NCBI RefSeq assembly: GCF_029633825.1
Contig: NZ_CP090640.1
Coordinates: 1,178,001-1,242,000, forward strand
Source: Burkholderia contaminans
Lineage (GTDB): Bacteria; Pseudomonadota; Gammaproteobacteria; Burkholderiales; Burkholderiaceae
Length of the DNA stretch: 64,000 bases
Direction: 5' to 3'
Positions 28,219 to 38,027 of the stretch are shown here, one piece after another. The notes beneath the pieces were generated by a model, which was given only the letters and a program-made list of their open reading frames with translations, did not search any database and was not told the DNA's origin. A program made the position numbers and the translations under genes. Numbering within the stretch: position 1 is the first letter of the stretch; every line of letters begins with the position of its first letter.

Positions 28219-28647
28219 TCACACCAGCACCAGCGGCGGCAGTGCCGCGTCCGCCCGTGCCTGCGCATGCTCCACTTCAACCACCACATAGCGCCGCGCA
28301 TCGGGCCACAGATGCACGCGGCTTCCCGCATCCTCGTCGATCGTCGCGCGGCCTTGCACGAGCCAGGTCGTCTGCCGCACGAAGTCGACGAACAGCAGCG
28401 CGATGGCCGGATTCACGAGCAGGTTGCCGATCGTGTTGAACAGGTTGTTGCCCGCGAAGTCGGGCAGCACGAGCGTGCGGCGGTCGGGCATGTCGACGAG
28501 CGGCTCGAACGAGCCGTCCGCGCGTGGCTGGCGGCCACGGTACGAGCAGTCGCTGTTGCCGGCCGCGTCGACGGTCGCGACGATCAGGAATGCCTGCTCG
28601 CGGATGAACGCAATGGCGTCGTCGGTCAGGGGGGCGCGGTCGTTCAT
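28219..28647 (-). CDS. Pyridoxamine-5'-phosphate-oxidase-fold flavin-binding protein
   Basis: A 142-residue protein of the split-barrel FMN-binding (PPOX) superfamily: DAIAFIREQAFLIVATVDAAGN, SYRGRQPRADGSF, LVLPDFAGNNLFNTIGNLLVNP and ALLFVDFVRQTTWLVQGRA. The pattern 'valley of small beta-strands then F-N-T-I-G-N-L' is typical of FMN/F420 reductases that are not true PdxH. The start at 28647 is chosen because residues further upstream in the open frame look non-coding. Together with the related protein at 30821-31375 it flanks the aldehyde dehydrogenase gene. Its reaction is unknown. Confidence 0.82.
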   Translation of the reverse strand: MNDRAPLTDDAIAFIREQAFLIVATVDAAGNSDCSYRGRQPRADGSFEPLVDMPDRRTLVLPDFAGNNLFNTIGNLLVNPAIALLFVDFVRQTTWLVQGRATIDEDAGSRVHLWPDARRYVVVEVEHAQARADAALPPLVLV

Positions 28648-28969
28648 GGTGTCGGTCGGCGCACGCGCCGTTGCGTGGGAATGCGCAGGGCGCACGCAAG
28701 CGACATGCCACGCGGCCCGGTCTGCCTCCGCGCGCAGGTGCGCCTGCGCACTGTGGAGATATCGAACACCGCCCCGGCGCGCGGCGCAGTCGCGCTGTTC
28801 AGATTCGGGACACCCGCCATGCTGCGTCGGTGAACACGGCACGGCGGGGACGCGGGCCGGCCGTGATCGCCGTGCTTGCGTCCTGTTTGGCACGCATGTT
28901 GCGTAAACGAGGGCAGCGCGATTCCAACTGGCGCTGTACTCACACAAGCACGATGAACAGGAGACATGT
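28648..28969. other. Divergent intergenic region between PPOX gene and aldehyde dehydrogenase
   Basis: This 322-bp gap has no convincing gene. It carries the sigma-54-type promoter at 28888-28902, leaving about 200 bp upstream that could hold an enhancer site for an activator. No clear enhancer palindrome was recognised by eye. Confidence 0.5.
28888..28902 (+). promoter_or_regulatory. Sigma-54 (-24/-12) promoter of the aldehyde dehydrogenase gene
   Basis: TGGCACG-CATG-TTGC matches the RpoN consensus in every conserved position, with GG at 28889-28890 and GC at 28901-28902 at exactly the required spacing. The predicted transcript start is near 28914, about 55 bp before the ATG. Acetaldehyde dehydrogenases of the AcoD/ExaC group are known to be sigma-54 dependent in related bacteria. 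Confidence 0.82.
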
Positions 28970-30496
<1,527 letters not shown>

Positions 30497-30820
30497 TCCG
30501 CGCGCGGGCGTCCTGGCCGGCCGGCGGCGCGGTATGCGTCGGCCGGTCGGGGCGCAGGCTTGCGCGGCGAAGCTTCGGATACCGGAGGGTCGTCGGATGC
30601 GTGTCGCGCCGGGCGACGGTGGTTGCCTGGCCCACGGGTGCGCGAACGCGTGCCGCGCGACCGACCGGCGATGCGGAGATTGACCGCTTTGACCGTTTCG
30701 GCCCGTTCGCATTCGCAACCTGATACCGTCCGCGCATTGTCGCGGCCTTCGCCGGAAACGTTACCGACGGCCGTTCGTTTGCCGCGGAAAATCGAGCCGG
30801 CGCGCCGGACGCAAAACCCC
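30497..30820. other. Intergenic region, no gene recognised
   Basis: A 324-bp stretch between the aldehyde dehydrogenase and the second PPOX-type gene. It has high GC and several short inverted GC motifs, but no clear terminator with a T-run and no promoter that stands out. Open frames that cross it lack coding character. Confidence 0.4.
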
Positions 30821-31375
30821 ATGTCAGAACCGCCTCGAACCTATCCGCGCCATCCCGTGTTCCACGCGGGCGAACTCGACGCGCATCACCACTTCGGCGT
30901 CGCCGACGAAGCCGAGCGGATGAGCGACGTCGTGACGACGCGGCTGAGCATCGGCGTGCGGCAATTCATCGAGACGCAGCCCTTCATGTTCGTCGGCACG
31001 GCGTACGGCGGGCAGGCGGGCGTGACCTGCGACATCGTGCAAAGCCGGCGCGACGCGAATGGCGGCCTGCTGCCGGTCGTGCGCGTGATCGATACGAAGA
31101 CGCTGCGCTTCGTGCTGCCGGTGTACGGCGAGCGCGATGGCGGCCGGATTGACGCGGGGCGGTGCAATGGCAGCGGCGTCGGATTGCTGTTCGTCGATTT
31201 CATGCGCGGTATCCGTTACCGGATCAACGGGCGCGCGACGCTGCGTACGGATCTGTCCGATGCGGACGCGGCGCCGTGGCCGGTCGGTAGCGCGATCGTC
31301 GAGTTGGCGGTCGCGCAGGCGTACGGCAATTGCGGCACGCGGGTCGTGCGGCTGCGGCCCGCGAACGGTGGCTGA
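30821..31375 (+). CDS. PPOX-class flavin-nucleotide-binding protein
   Basis: A 184-residue split-barrel protein: IGVRQFIETQPFMFVGTAYGG, CDIVQSRRDANGGLLPVVRV, then LRFVLPVYGERDGG, GVGLLFVDFMRGIRYRINGRA and a C-terminal PVGSAIVELAVAQAYGNC. The lay-out matches FMN-dependent PPOX-class proteins and it looks distantly related to the product of 28219-28647. The ATG at 30821 is used because the longer open frame upstream is Arg-rich and atypical. It lies between the acetaldehyde dehydrogenase and eutR, so it may be part of the ethanolamine regulon; function unknown. Confidence 0.75.
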   Translation: MSEPPRTYPRHPVFHAGELDAHHHFGVADEAERMSDVVTTRLSIGVRQFIETQPFMFVGTAYGGQAGVTCDIVQSRRDANGGLLPVVRVIDTKTLRFVLPVYGERDGGRIDAGRCNGSGVGLLFVDFMRGIRYRINGRATLRTDLSDADAAPWPVGSAIVELAVAQAYGNCGTRVVRLRPANGG

Positions 31376-31540
31376 CTCCGGCCTTCGCGCATCGCCGGCC
31401 GGGGGGCGCGCACCGGCTGCGCCGGCGTGGCGCGTACCGCACCGACGGGGTGCGCGCGACGAGGCGTTCGGGCATGCCCGCATGGCGCGTCCGTGCCGCG
31501 CAGCGTCGAATAACGGACTTTGCGCGAGTTGCGCCCAGTT

Positions 31541-31556
31541 CGGCACGGGACTTGCA
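31541..31556 (+). promoter_or_regulatory. Sigma-54-like promoter before eutR
   Basis: CGGCACG-GGAC-TTGCA differs from the RpoN consensus only in its first base. The essential GG (31542-31543) and GC (31554-31555) are correctly spaced, and the predicted start near 31567 is 27 bp before the ATG. Two such sites within 3 kb around one pathway make chance less likely. Confidence 0.65.
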
Positions 31557-31593
31557 TCACAGGTGCGGTTCCGGGCAGGTGAGGGAGGACACG

Positions 31594-32625
31594 ATGGACC
31601 AATACGTGGCGTGCAGCGAAGAACCGACGGCCGAAGACACGCGGCGCAACGCACTGGGCGACGATGCGCTGGCCGGGCAGGCGGTCGTCAGCGTCGCGCA
31701 TGACGCCGACGAGCAGGCACGCAACCTGATCGGCTGGCGCCAGACCTACGACCAGCTCGCGGCCGGCCGCTTCGTCGGCACGCTGACCGAGCTGCCGCTC
31801 GACACGATGAAGCTGTTTCGCGAATCGACGAGCCACCTGCTGCGCCAGGCGTGCGAGGTGCGCGGCGACGCCTACTGGTTCGGCATCCCGCTCGCGAGCG
31901 ACGGCACCGCGCGCGTCGATGCGTGCCGCATCGGGCCCGGCGCGCTCGCGTTCCGGCCGGGCAACGTCGAATTCGAACTGGTGACGCCCGCGCAGTTCTC
32001 GATCTACGGCGTCGTCGTGCGTGGCGACGTGCTGCGTCACTACGCGGAAGAGGTCGAACGCCGCCCGCTCGACGAGCGGCTGTTTACGCAGCGCGTGATG
32101 CAGGTGGGCGATGCGCGTCTCGCGGGTCTGTGCGCGCTGCTCGGCCGACGGCTCGACGGAGCGATGGCGATGGCCGGCCCGCTGCCCGATGCGCAGCGCG
32201 ACGACCTGCAGGCCGAGGTGCTGGCCGCGCTGTTCGACGTGTGCGCGCAACCGGCGGACGACGCCGGCCGTGCGCCGTCGATGCGCCGCTGGATCGTCGA
32301 ACAGGCACGTGACTACGTGCTGGCGCACCGCACACGCCCGGTCGGCGTGCCCGAGCTGTGCGAGCAGCTGCACGTGAGCCGGCGCACGCTGCAGTACTGC
32401 TTCCAGGACGTGCTTGGCATGGCGCCTGCCACCTATCTGCGCACGCTGCGGCTGAACGGCGCGCGGCGTGACCTGTGCGGCCGCGCGGCCGGCTCGGTGC
32501 AGGACGTGGCGGAGGCGTGGGGCTTCTGGCATCTCAGCCAGTTCGCGACGGATTACCGGCGGCTGTTCGGCAAGCGGCCTTCGGAGACACTGCGCGATCG
32601 CGCGGTGATGGTGGCGGTGGGGTGA
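31594..32625 (+). CDS. eutR: AraC-family regulator of ethanolamine use (EutR-like)
   Basis: A 343-residue activator. The N-terminal part (about 1-225) contains QLAAGRFVGTLTELPLDTMK and FRESTSHLLRQACEV, which resemble the sensing domain of EutR. The AraC domain (about 235-335) has two helix-turn-helix units (VPELCEQLHVSRRTLQYCFQ and VQDVAEAWGFWHLSQFATDY) and ends YRRLFGKRPSETLR. EutR in enterics needs ethanolamine plus cobalamin to activate. The GAGGGAGGA site supports the ATG at 31594. It follows a sigma-54-like promoter and lies in the same locus as eat-eutBC and the acetaldehyde dehydrogenase. Confidence 0.85.
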   Translation: MDQYVACSEEPTAEDTRRNALGDDALAGQAVVSVAHDADEQARNLIGWRQTYDQLAAGRFVGTLTELPLDTMKLFRESTSHLLRQACEVRGDAYWFGIPLASDGTARVDACRIGPGALAFRPGNVEFELVTPAQFSIYGVVVRGDVLRHYAEEVERRPLDERLFTQRVMQVGDARLAGLCALLGRRLDGAMAMAGPLPDAQRDDLQAEVLAALFDVCAQPADDAGRAPSMRRWIVEQARDYVLAHRTRPVGVPELCEQLHVSRRTLQYCFQDVLGMAPATYLRTLRLNGARRDLCGRAAGSVQDVAEAWGFWHLSQFATDYRRLFGKRPSETLRDRAVMVAVG

Positions 32626-32742
32626 GCGTGGAGCGGTAGTCGAAGCGGGTCTGGTTTGGATGCCGGCTTCGGCTCAGGCTCAGGCGGCGCCTACACGCAG
32701 CGACCCTTTCGGCCTCGCAACCGGCCGCCGCACCCCGTTTCC

Positions 32743-33840
32743 CTATTCGGCCGTAGCCGCCGCTTCGCGCGGCGCGGGCCATGCCAGCGAATCCCAGTCG
32801 ATCGCGCGATAGGCGGCTTCGACCGCCGCGAGATCGGCGTGCCGTTCGCTGCGATGCATTCCGTGCAATTCGGCAGGCACGTCGAGCGCGACCGGCACGC
32901 AATGCGGATAGTCGCGCACGCGCAGCGCCGGCCCGATCGACGTGAAGCACGCGAGCGTCGGCACGTCGAAACCGTCGGCGAGATGGAGCGCGGCCGTGTC
33001 CGGCGCGAACAGCAGGCTGGCGCCTTTGACCCACGCAATGAACCGGGCCGTATCGTCGGCCGCATCGGCGCTCACGTCGACATAGGCGGGGTGCGCGACA
33101 GGCCCGAACCCGGCCACCGGCAACCCGTAGCGCTGCGCAAGCTGATCGACGAACGTTGCCCGCAGCGCGGGCGGCACGCTGCGCAACGCGGTGCTCGCGA
33201 CTGGACAGAAGAGCACGTACGGACGCCGCCATTGCTCAGGCAACTCCGGCAGCGGCAGCCGCGCGAGCCAGCGGTTGCGCTTGGCCGACGCCGGCACCGA
33301 CGCGGGTTCCACGCCGAGCGCGTCGAGGAAGAAATCGATCATCGGCAGCCGCGCAAACGCGGGCCAGTACAGGTGATTGCCGACGTCGATGCAGGGTGCA
33401 TCCGCCGGCAGCGCGTCGGCGCGGTACGGCAGCGCGCGCGACGGTGCGACGAGGTCGGCCGCGAGCGCATACAGCGCCTCGACGTAGCGCGGCGCGCAAG
33501 CCGGCCGGTACAGCGTGAAGTGCAGGCCCGGGTGCGCGGTACGCAGCGCGGCGAGGGCGGTGAGTCCGATCACCGAATCGCCGAGCGTGACGCCCATCCC
33601 GTTGATCACGTGCACGTGCCGTGCGCGGTCGTAGTCGAGCCGGAACGGCCGGTGCGCGGCGTGCAGCAGGCTCCGCGCGGGTGCGGCCGGCACGTGGCCG
33701 ACGGCATGCGCGCCGCCGTGCTCCAGGTCGTACGGCGCGACGAGCGTGCCGTCCGGCGAGAGCAGCGTGCCGGGAAGCGTGAGCGCGTCGTCGTGCGACA
33801 ACGCGACGTCGGGCGGCGCGGCGTGCGTGTCCATCGTCAT
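32743..33840 (-). CDS. Glycosyltransferase family 9-like (heptosyltransferase-fold) protein
   Basis: A 365-residue protein with a GT-B fold of the ADP-heptose transferase type. The first Rossmann domain contains VHVINGMGVTLGDSVIGLTA and LAALRTAHPGLHFTLYRP. The second has PYVLFCPVASTALRSVPP and the donor-site region FIAWVKGASLLFAPDTAALH with the following LADGFDVPTLACFTSIGP. The 'D-T-A-x-x-H-L-A' motif is typical of GT9. Its ATG overlaps the stop of the upstream thiamine-diphosphate enzyme gene (ATGA at 33837-33840), so the two are co-translated. No lipopolysaccharide genes adjoin it and the acceptor is unknown. Confidence 0.78.
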   Translation of the reverse strand: MTMDTHAAPPDVALSHDDALTLPGTLLSPDGTLVAPYDLEHGGAHAVGHVPAAPARSLLHAAHRPFRLDYDRARHVHVINGMGVTLGDSVIGLTALAALRTAHPGLHFTLYRPACAPRYVEALYALAADLVAPSRALPYRADALPADAPCIDVGNHLYWPAFARLPMIDFFLDALGVEPASVPASAKRNRWLARLPLPELPEQWRRPYVLFCPVASTALRSVPPALRATFVDQLAQRYGLPVAGFGPVAHPAYVDVSADAADDTARFIAWVKGASLLFAPDTAALHLADGFDVPTLACFTSIGPALRVRDYPHCVPVALDVPAELHGMHRSERHADLAAVEAAYRAIDWDSLAWPAPREAAATAE

Positions 33841-35540
33841 CCGCCGCGCGCGCGGCGGCCCTGTTCGCGGATCTGTTCGAGCGTCGCGGCCGGCGTGCTG
33901 GCGTCCTGCGGGATGCGAATCTCGATCAGCGCGGGCAGCCCGCAGGTCAGCGCGCGCTCGAGCGCGGGCGCGAAATCGGCGGTGCGCTCGACGGTCTCGC
34001 CATGCGCGCCGAACGCACGCGCATACGCGGCGAAATCGGGATTCGTGAGCCCCGTGCCATGCACGCGCCCCGGGTAATTGCGCTCCTGATGCATGCGGAT
34101 CGTACCGAAATGCCCGTTGTTGACGACGATCGCGACGATGTTCAACCCGTACTGCATCGCGGTCGCGAGCTCGTTGCCGGCCATCATGAAGCAGCCGTCG
34201 CCCGCGAGCGCGACGACGGCGCGCGACGGGTACAGCGACTTCGCGGCAAGCGCGGCCGGTACGCCGTAGCCCATCGCGCCGCTGGTCGGTGCGAGCTGCG
34301 AGCGGAAGTGCCGGTACGCGAAGTGGCGATGCAGCCAGATCGCGTAGTTGCCGGCGCCGTTGGTGAGGATCGCGTTATGCGGCAGGCGCTCGCGCAGCTG
34401 CACCATCACGTCGCCGAGCTGGACGTCGCCGGGCATCGGCAGCGGCGCATGCCATTCGCGATACGCGCGATGCGCGTCGGCAGCGGTGCCGGCCCACGCG
34501 GGGGGCTCGGGCGCCTCGAGCGCGGCGAGCGGCGCGGCGATTTCGGGCATGCCCGACACGATCGGCAGGTCGGCCGCATACACGCGGCCAAGCTCGTCCG
34601 CGCCCTGATGAACGTGGATCAGCGTCTGGCGCGTCTTCGGGATGTCGAGCAGCGTGTAGCCGCCGGTCGTCGCTTCGCCGAGGCGCGGCCCGATCACGAG
34701 CAGCAGGTCGGCGTCGCGGATGCGCTTCGCGAGCGCGGGGTTGATCCCGAGCCCGACGTCGCCTGCGTAGTTCGGGTGCGCGTTGTCGATCGTGTCCTGG
34801 TAGCGGAACGCGCAGGCCACGGGCAACTGCCAGCGCTCGACGAAGGTGCGCAGGTTGGCGCACGCGTCGGGTGTCCAGCCGCTGCCGCCGACGATCGCGA
34901 ACGGCCGTTCCGCGCGCGCGAGCCGCTCGCGCAGCTCGTCGATCTGCGCGGCCGACGGCGCGGCGGCAACGCGTTTCGCAGCCGGCACGACCGGCTGCGG
35001 CGCGCACGCGTCGGACAGCACGTCTTCCGGCAGCGCGAGCACGACCGGGCCGGGGCGGCCGGACGTCGCGACGTGGAACGCATGGCTCAGGTATTCGGGG
35101 ATGCGGCGCGGGTCGTCGATCTGCGCGACCCATTTCGCCATCTGGCCGAACATCCGCCGGTAGTCGATTTCCTGGAAGGCTTCGCGGTCGAGGTGCTCGC
35201 GTGCGCACTGGCCGACGAACAGGATCATCGGCGTCGAATCCTGGAACGCGGTGTGCACGCCGATCGACGCGTGGGTCGCGCCGGGGCCGCGTGTGACGAA
35301 CGCGATGCCGGGGCGGCCGGTGAGCTTGCCGACGGCCTCGGCCATGTTCGCGGCGGCCGCCTCGTGGCGGCAGACGACCGTCTGGATGCGCGCGGTATCG
35401 TCCGCCAGCGCATCGAGTACGGCGAGGAAACTCTCGCCCGGCACGCAGAACACGCGTTCGACGTGATTGGCGAGCAACGCATCGACGAGCAGTCGCGCGC
35501 CGGTGGTGGCGGGCTGCTCGAGATCCTTGGAATGCGACAT
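33837..35540 (-). CDS. Thiamine-diphosphate-dependent enzyme (acetolactate synthase-like)
   Basis: A 567-residue enzyme with the three domains of the pyruvate oxidase/acetolactate synthase family. The N-terminal ThDP pyrimidine domain (about 14-180) has RVFCVPGESFLAVLDAL with the activating Glu in CRHEAAAANMAEAVG, and FVTRGPGATHASIGVHTAFQ. The central domain spans about 200-330. The C-terminal pyrophosphate domain has VVALAGDGCFMMAGNELATA and the downstream Asn of the GDG-N motif in VVNNGHFGTIRMHQE. The ATG at 35540 follows GGGAGACGG. It lacks an adjacent small regulatory subunit, so it is probably not the biosynthetic IlvB. Its stop overlaps the start of a GT9-like gene. The substrate is unknown. 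Confidence 0.88.
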   Translation of the reverse strand: MSHSKDLEQPATTGARLLVDALLANHVERVFCVPGESFLAVLDALADDTARIQTVVCRHEAAAANMAEAVGKLTGRPGIAFVTRGPGATHASIGVHTAFQDSTPMILFVGQCAREHLDREAFQEIDYRRMFGQMAKWVAQIDDPRRIPEYLSHAFHVATSGRPGPVVLALPEDVLSDACAPQPVVPAAKRVAAAPSAAQIDELRERLARAERPFAIVGGSGWTPDACANLRTFVERWQLPVACAFRYQDTIDNAHPNYAGDVGLGINPALAKRIRDADLLLVIGPRLGEATTGGYTLLDIPKTRQTLIHVHQGADELGRVYAADLPIVSGMPEIAAPLAALEAPEPPAWAGTAADAHRAYREWHAPLPMPGDVQLGDVMVQLRERLPHNAILTNGAGNYAIWLHRHFAYRHFRSQLAPTSGAMGYGVPAALAAKSLYPSRAVVALAGDGCFMMAGNELATAMQYGLNIVAIVVNNGHFGTIRMHQERNYPGRVHGTGLTNPDFAAYARAFGAHGETVERTADFAPALERALTCGLPALIEIRIPQDASTPAATLEQIREQGRRARGG

Positions 35541-35900
35541 GGGCTGCCGTCTCCCTGGGTAGCGGGACGTACAGCTTACGCCGGTTGGACGGCCGCCGGT
35601 GCGCCGGCCGCGGAAAAGTGCCGGAACGCGCAGGGAGGCAGGGCATGCACCGCGGTTTCGGCCGAACGGCCAGCTTGTGCGTGCATCCCCAACGCAGAAG
35701 AATTGGACGCTACGAATGCCTGGTCGGCCCGCTTGCCGTGGGCGTGACGGAAGGGGCCCTGACCGCGATGAAAAGAACGGCGTGCCGGCGTTCGCTTCCG
35801 AATCGATCCCGAGGTCAGCGCGGATGTACACACATGGATTTACATCGTCGGCCAAGCGGATATACTGTACATCCACAGTACATCCGGATGTTGGGGCGAC
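35541..35900. other. Intergenic region before vapBC
   Basis: The 360-bp gap carries the upstream signals of the ThDP enzyme (minus strand) and, at its right end, the repeated GTACATCC elements ahead of vapB. The open frames in it lack coding character and no other feature is seen. Confidence 0.5.
35822..35885 (+). promoter_or_regulatory. Candidate VapBC operator: repeated GTACATCC elements
   Basis: GGATGTAC (35822-35829) is the inverse of two direct copies of GTACATCC at 35867-35874 and 35878-35885. The two direct copies are 11 bp apart, one helical turn. They lie 16-80 bp before vapB in an AT-richer stretch, the expected place for autoregulation by the VapB-VapC complex. Confidence 0.6.
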
Positions 35901-36137
35901 ATGCATACGACGAGGGTATTTCGGAACGGCAACTCGCAGGCCGTGCGAATTCCTGCCGACCTTGCCTATGAACGCAGCGATATCGAACTGGAAATCGAGC
36001 GCATTGGTGACGAAATCCGCATTCGGCCGGCGCGGCGGCCGTTGACCCGCGTCCTTGAGAAATTCGCTAAATTCGGGCCGGATTTCATGGCGGATGGGCG
36101 CGGTGACCACGAGCAGGCCGATCGCGAGGGTTTGTGA
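35901..36137 (+). CDS. vapB: VapB-type antitoxin (AbrB/MazE-like DNA-binding fold)
   Basis: A 78-residue antitoxin. The first 50 residues form a swapped-hairpin AbrB-like domain: TTRVFRNGNSQAVRIPADLA then DIELEIERIGDEIRIRPA. The tail (RVLEKFAKFGPDFMADGR) is the kind of flexible segment that blocks the toxin active site. Its TGA overlaps the ATG of the PIN-domain toxin gene. The repeated GTACATCC elements upstream suggest autorepression. Confidence 0.88.
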   Translation: MHTTRVFRNGNSQAVRIPADLAYERSDIELEIERIGDEIRIRPARRPLTRVLEKFAKFGPDFMADGRGDHEQADREGL

Positions 36138-36538
36138 TGCCGCGCTACATGCTCGACACCAACATGTGCATCTACCTGATGAAGAATCAGCCGGAGCAGG
36201 TTGCGAGACGGTTTGCGCAGTGCTACACGGGGGACGTCGTGATGTCGGCGATCACGTACGCCGAGCTCGAGTACGGCGTCGCGGCGTGCGCGAGCCCTGC
36301 GCGGGAGCGCGGCAATCTTGCCGCGCTGATCGACGACATTCCCGTTGCGCCGTTCGACGTCGCGGCCGCGCAAGCGTATGGCCCGGTCCGCGAGGCAACC
36401 CGGGAGCGGAAGAAGGATCACCTCGACAAGCTGATCGCCGCGCATGCGGTGTCGCTCGATGTCGTACTCGTGACCAACAACGAGCGGGATTTCGTGAGCT
36501 ATCCGGGACTGCGGCTGGAGAACTGGCTGGACGATTGA
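36137..36538 (+). CDS. vapC: VapC-type PIN-domain ribonuclease toxin
   Basis: A 133-residue PIN-domain RNase. The metal-binding acidic residues are in place: Asp in RYMLDTNMCIYLMK, Glu in SAITYAELEYGV and Asp in VLVTNNERDFVSYPGL; a further conserved stretch is DHLDKLIAAHAVSLDVVLVT. VapC toxins cleave RNA, often initiator tRNA, and are held inactive by VapB. The ATG at 36137 overlaps the antitoxin stop (TGATG), so translation is coupled. It converges on sdaA with a long hairpin between. Confidence 0.92.
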   Translation: MPRYMLDTNMCIYLMKNQPEQVARRFAQCYTGDVVMSAITYAELEYGVAACASPARERGNLAALIDDIPVAPFDVAAAQAYGPVREATRERKKDHLDKLIAAHAVSLDVVLVTNNERDFVSYPGLRLENWLDD

Positions 36539-36556
36539 TCAGGGCACGCAGGGCGC

Positions 36557-36600
36557 CCGAGGGTCATGCGAGACGTCGGATTGTCCCGCATGACCCTCGG
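36557..36600. terminator. Long perfect inverted repeat between converging vapC and sdaA
   Basis: CCGAGGGTCATGCG (36557-36570) and CGCATGACCCTCGG (36587-36600) form a 14-bp perfect stem with a 16-nt loop. It lies between two converging genes and can act from both strands. There is no T-run, so the terminator role is inferred from position. Confidence 0.6.
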
Positions 36601-36608
36601 ATCCGGCA

Positions 36609-37997
36609 TCAGCACTCGACGATATTCACCGCCAGCCCGCCGCGCGACGTTTCCTTGTACTTCGTCTTCATGTCGGCGCCCGTCTCGCGCATCGTCTTGA
36701 TCACGGAGTCGAGCGACACGTAGTGCGAGCCGTCGCCGCGCAATGCCATGCGCGCGGCGTTGACCGCCTTCACCGACGCCATCGCGTTGCGCTCGATGCA
36801 CGGGATCTGCACCATCCCGCCGACCGGGTCGCAGGTGAGGCCGAGGTTGTGTTCCATGCCGATTTCGGCCGCGTTCTCGACCTGTTGCGGCGTGCCGCCG
36901 AGCACGGCCGCAAGCGCGCCGGCCGCCATCGAGCACGCGACGCCCACTTCGCCCTGGCAGCCGACTTCCGCACCGGAGATCGACGCATTCAGCTTGTAAA
37001 GAATGCCGATCGCGGCAGCCGTCAGCAGGAAGTCGATCACGCCCTGTTCGTTCGCGCCGGGCGTGAAGCGCGTGTAGTAGTGCAGCACGGCCGGGATGAT
37101 GCCGGCCGCGCCGTTGGTCGGCGCGGTGACGACGCGGCCGCCGGCCGCGTTTTCCTCGTTGACCGCGATCGCGTACAGGTTGATCCAGTCGATCATCGAC
37201 AGCGGGTCCTGCAGCGCGCGCTCCGGGCTGCCCGTCAGCGTGCGGTACAGCTGCGGCGCGCGGCGCTTGACCTGGAACGGGCCGGGCAGGTTGCCGTCGG
37301 CGTCCGGGTTGCCGATTCCGCAGCCGCGCGACACGCACGACTGCATCACGGCCCAGATCTTCAGCAGGCCGTCGCGCGTCTCTTCCTCGGTGTGCCACGC
37401 GCGCTCGTTTTCCCACATCAGCTGCGCGATCGACTTGCCGGTCGACTCGGTCAGCGCGAGCAGCTCGGCACCGGTGCGGAACGGGTGGGTCATCTGCTCG
37501 GCCGCGCTCAGCACCTTCGTGTTCGGTGCGCCGGCCGTCACGACGAAGCCGCCGCCGACCGACAGGTAGGTGCGCTCGACCAGCACGTTGCCGCTCGCGT
37601 CGGACGCACGCAGTTTCATGCCGTTCGGGTGCTCGGGCAGCGCCTGGCGGTAGAACGCGATGTTCTCCTTCAGCACGAACGGCACCGGATGCGTGCCGAG
37701 CAGCGCGAGCTGCTTCGATTTGCGGACGTCTTCCAGCCGCGCGTCGATCGTGTCCGGATCGACGGTGTCGGGCGCGTCGCCGAGCAGGCCGAGCATCACG
37801 CCGCGATCGGTGCCGTGGCCCTTGCCGGTCGCGCCGAGCGAGCCGTACAGCTCGACCTTCACGTGGGCCGTGGCGTCGAGTTGCCCGTCACGCTCGAGGC
37901 CCTGGACGAACATCAGCGCCGCGCGCATCGGCCCGACCGTATGCGAGCTGGACGGACCGATACCGATCTTGAAGAGGTCAAAGACGCTGACTGCCAT
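36609..37997 (-). CDS. sdaA: L-serine ammonia-lyase (L-serine deaminase), iron-sulfur type
   Basis: A 462-residue single-chain L-serine deaminase that turns serine into pyruvate and ammonia. The N-terminal beta domain has [20 protein letters not shown]. The C-terminal alpha domain carries the [4Fe-4S] cysteines and active-site stretches: [53 protein letters not shown] and [19 protein letters not shown]. Its placement on the same strand after gcvTHP fits the use of glycine-derived serine. One unrelated gene and a terminator separate it from gcvP, so it probably has its own promoter. Confidence 0.95.
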   Translation of the reverse strand: MAVSVFDLFKIGIGPSSSHTVGPMRAALMFVQGLERDGQLDATAHVKVELYGSLGATGKGHGTDRGVMLGLLGDAPDTVDPDTIDARLEDVRKSKQLALLGTHPVPFVLKENIAFYRQALPEHPNGMKLRASDASGNVLVERTYLSVGGGFVVTAGAPNTKVLSAAEQMTHPFRTGAELLALTESTGKSIAQLMWENERAWHTEEETRDGLLKIWAVMQSCVSRGCGIGNPDADGNLPGPFQVKRRAPQLYRTLTGSPERALQDPLSMIDWINLYAIAVNEENAAGGRVVTAPTNGAAGIIPAVLHYYTRFTPGANEQGVIDFLLTAAAIGILYKLNASISGAEVGCQGEVGVACSMAAGALAAVLGGTPQQVENAAEIGMEHNLGLTCDPVGGMVQIPCIERNAMASVKAVNAARMALRGDGSHYVSLDSVIKTMRETGADMKTKYKETSRGGLAVNIVEC

Positions 37998-38027
37998 TTC
38001 GATTCCTGCCTTGCTTTAAGAATATTG

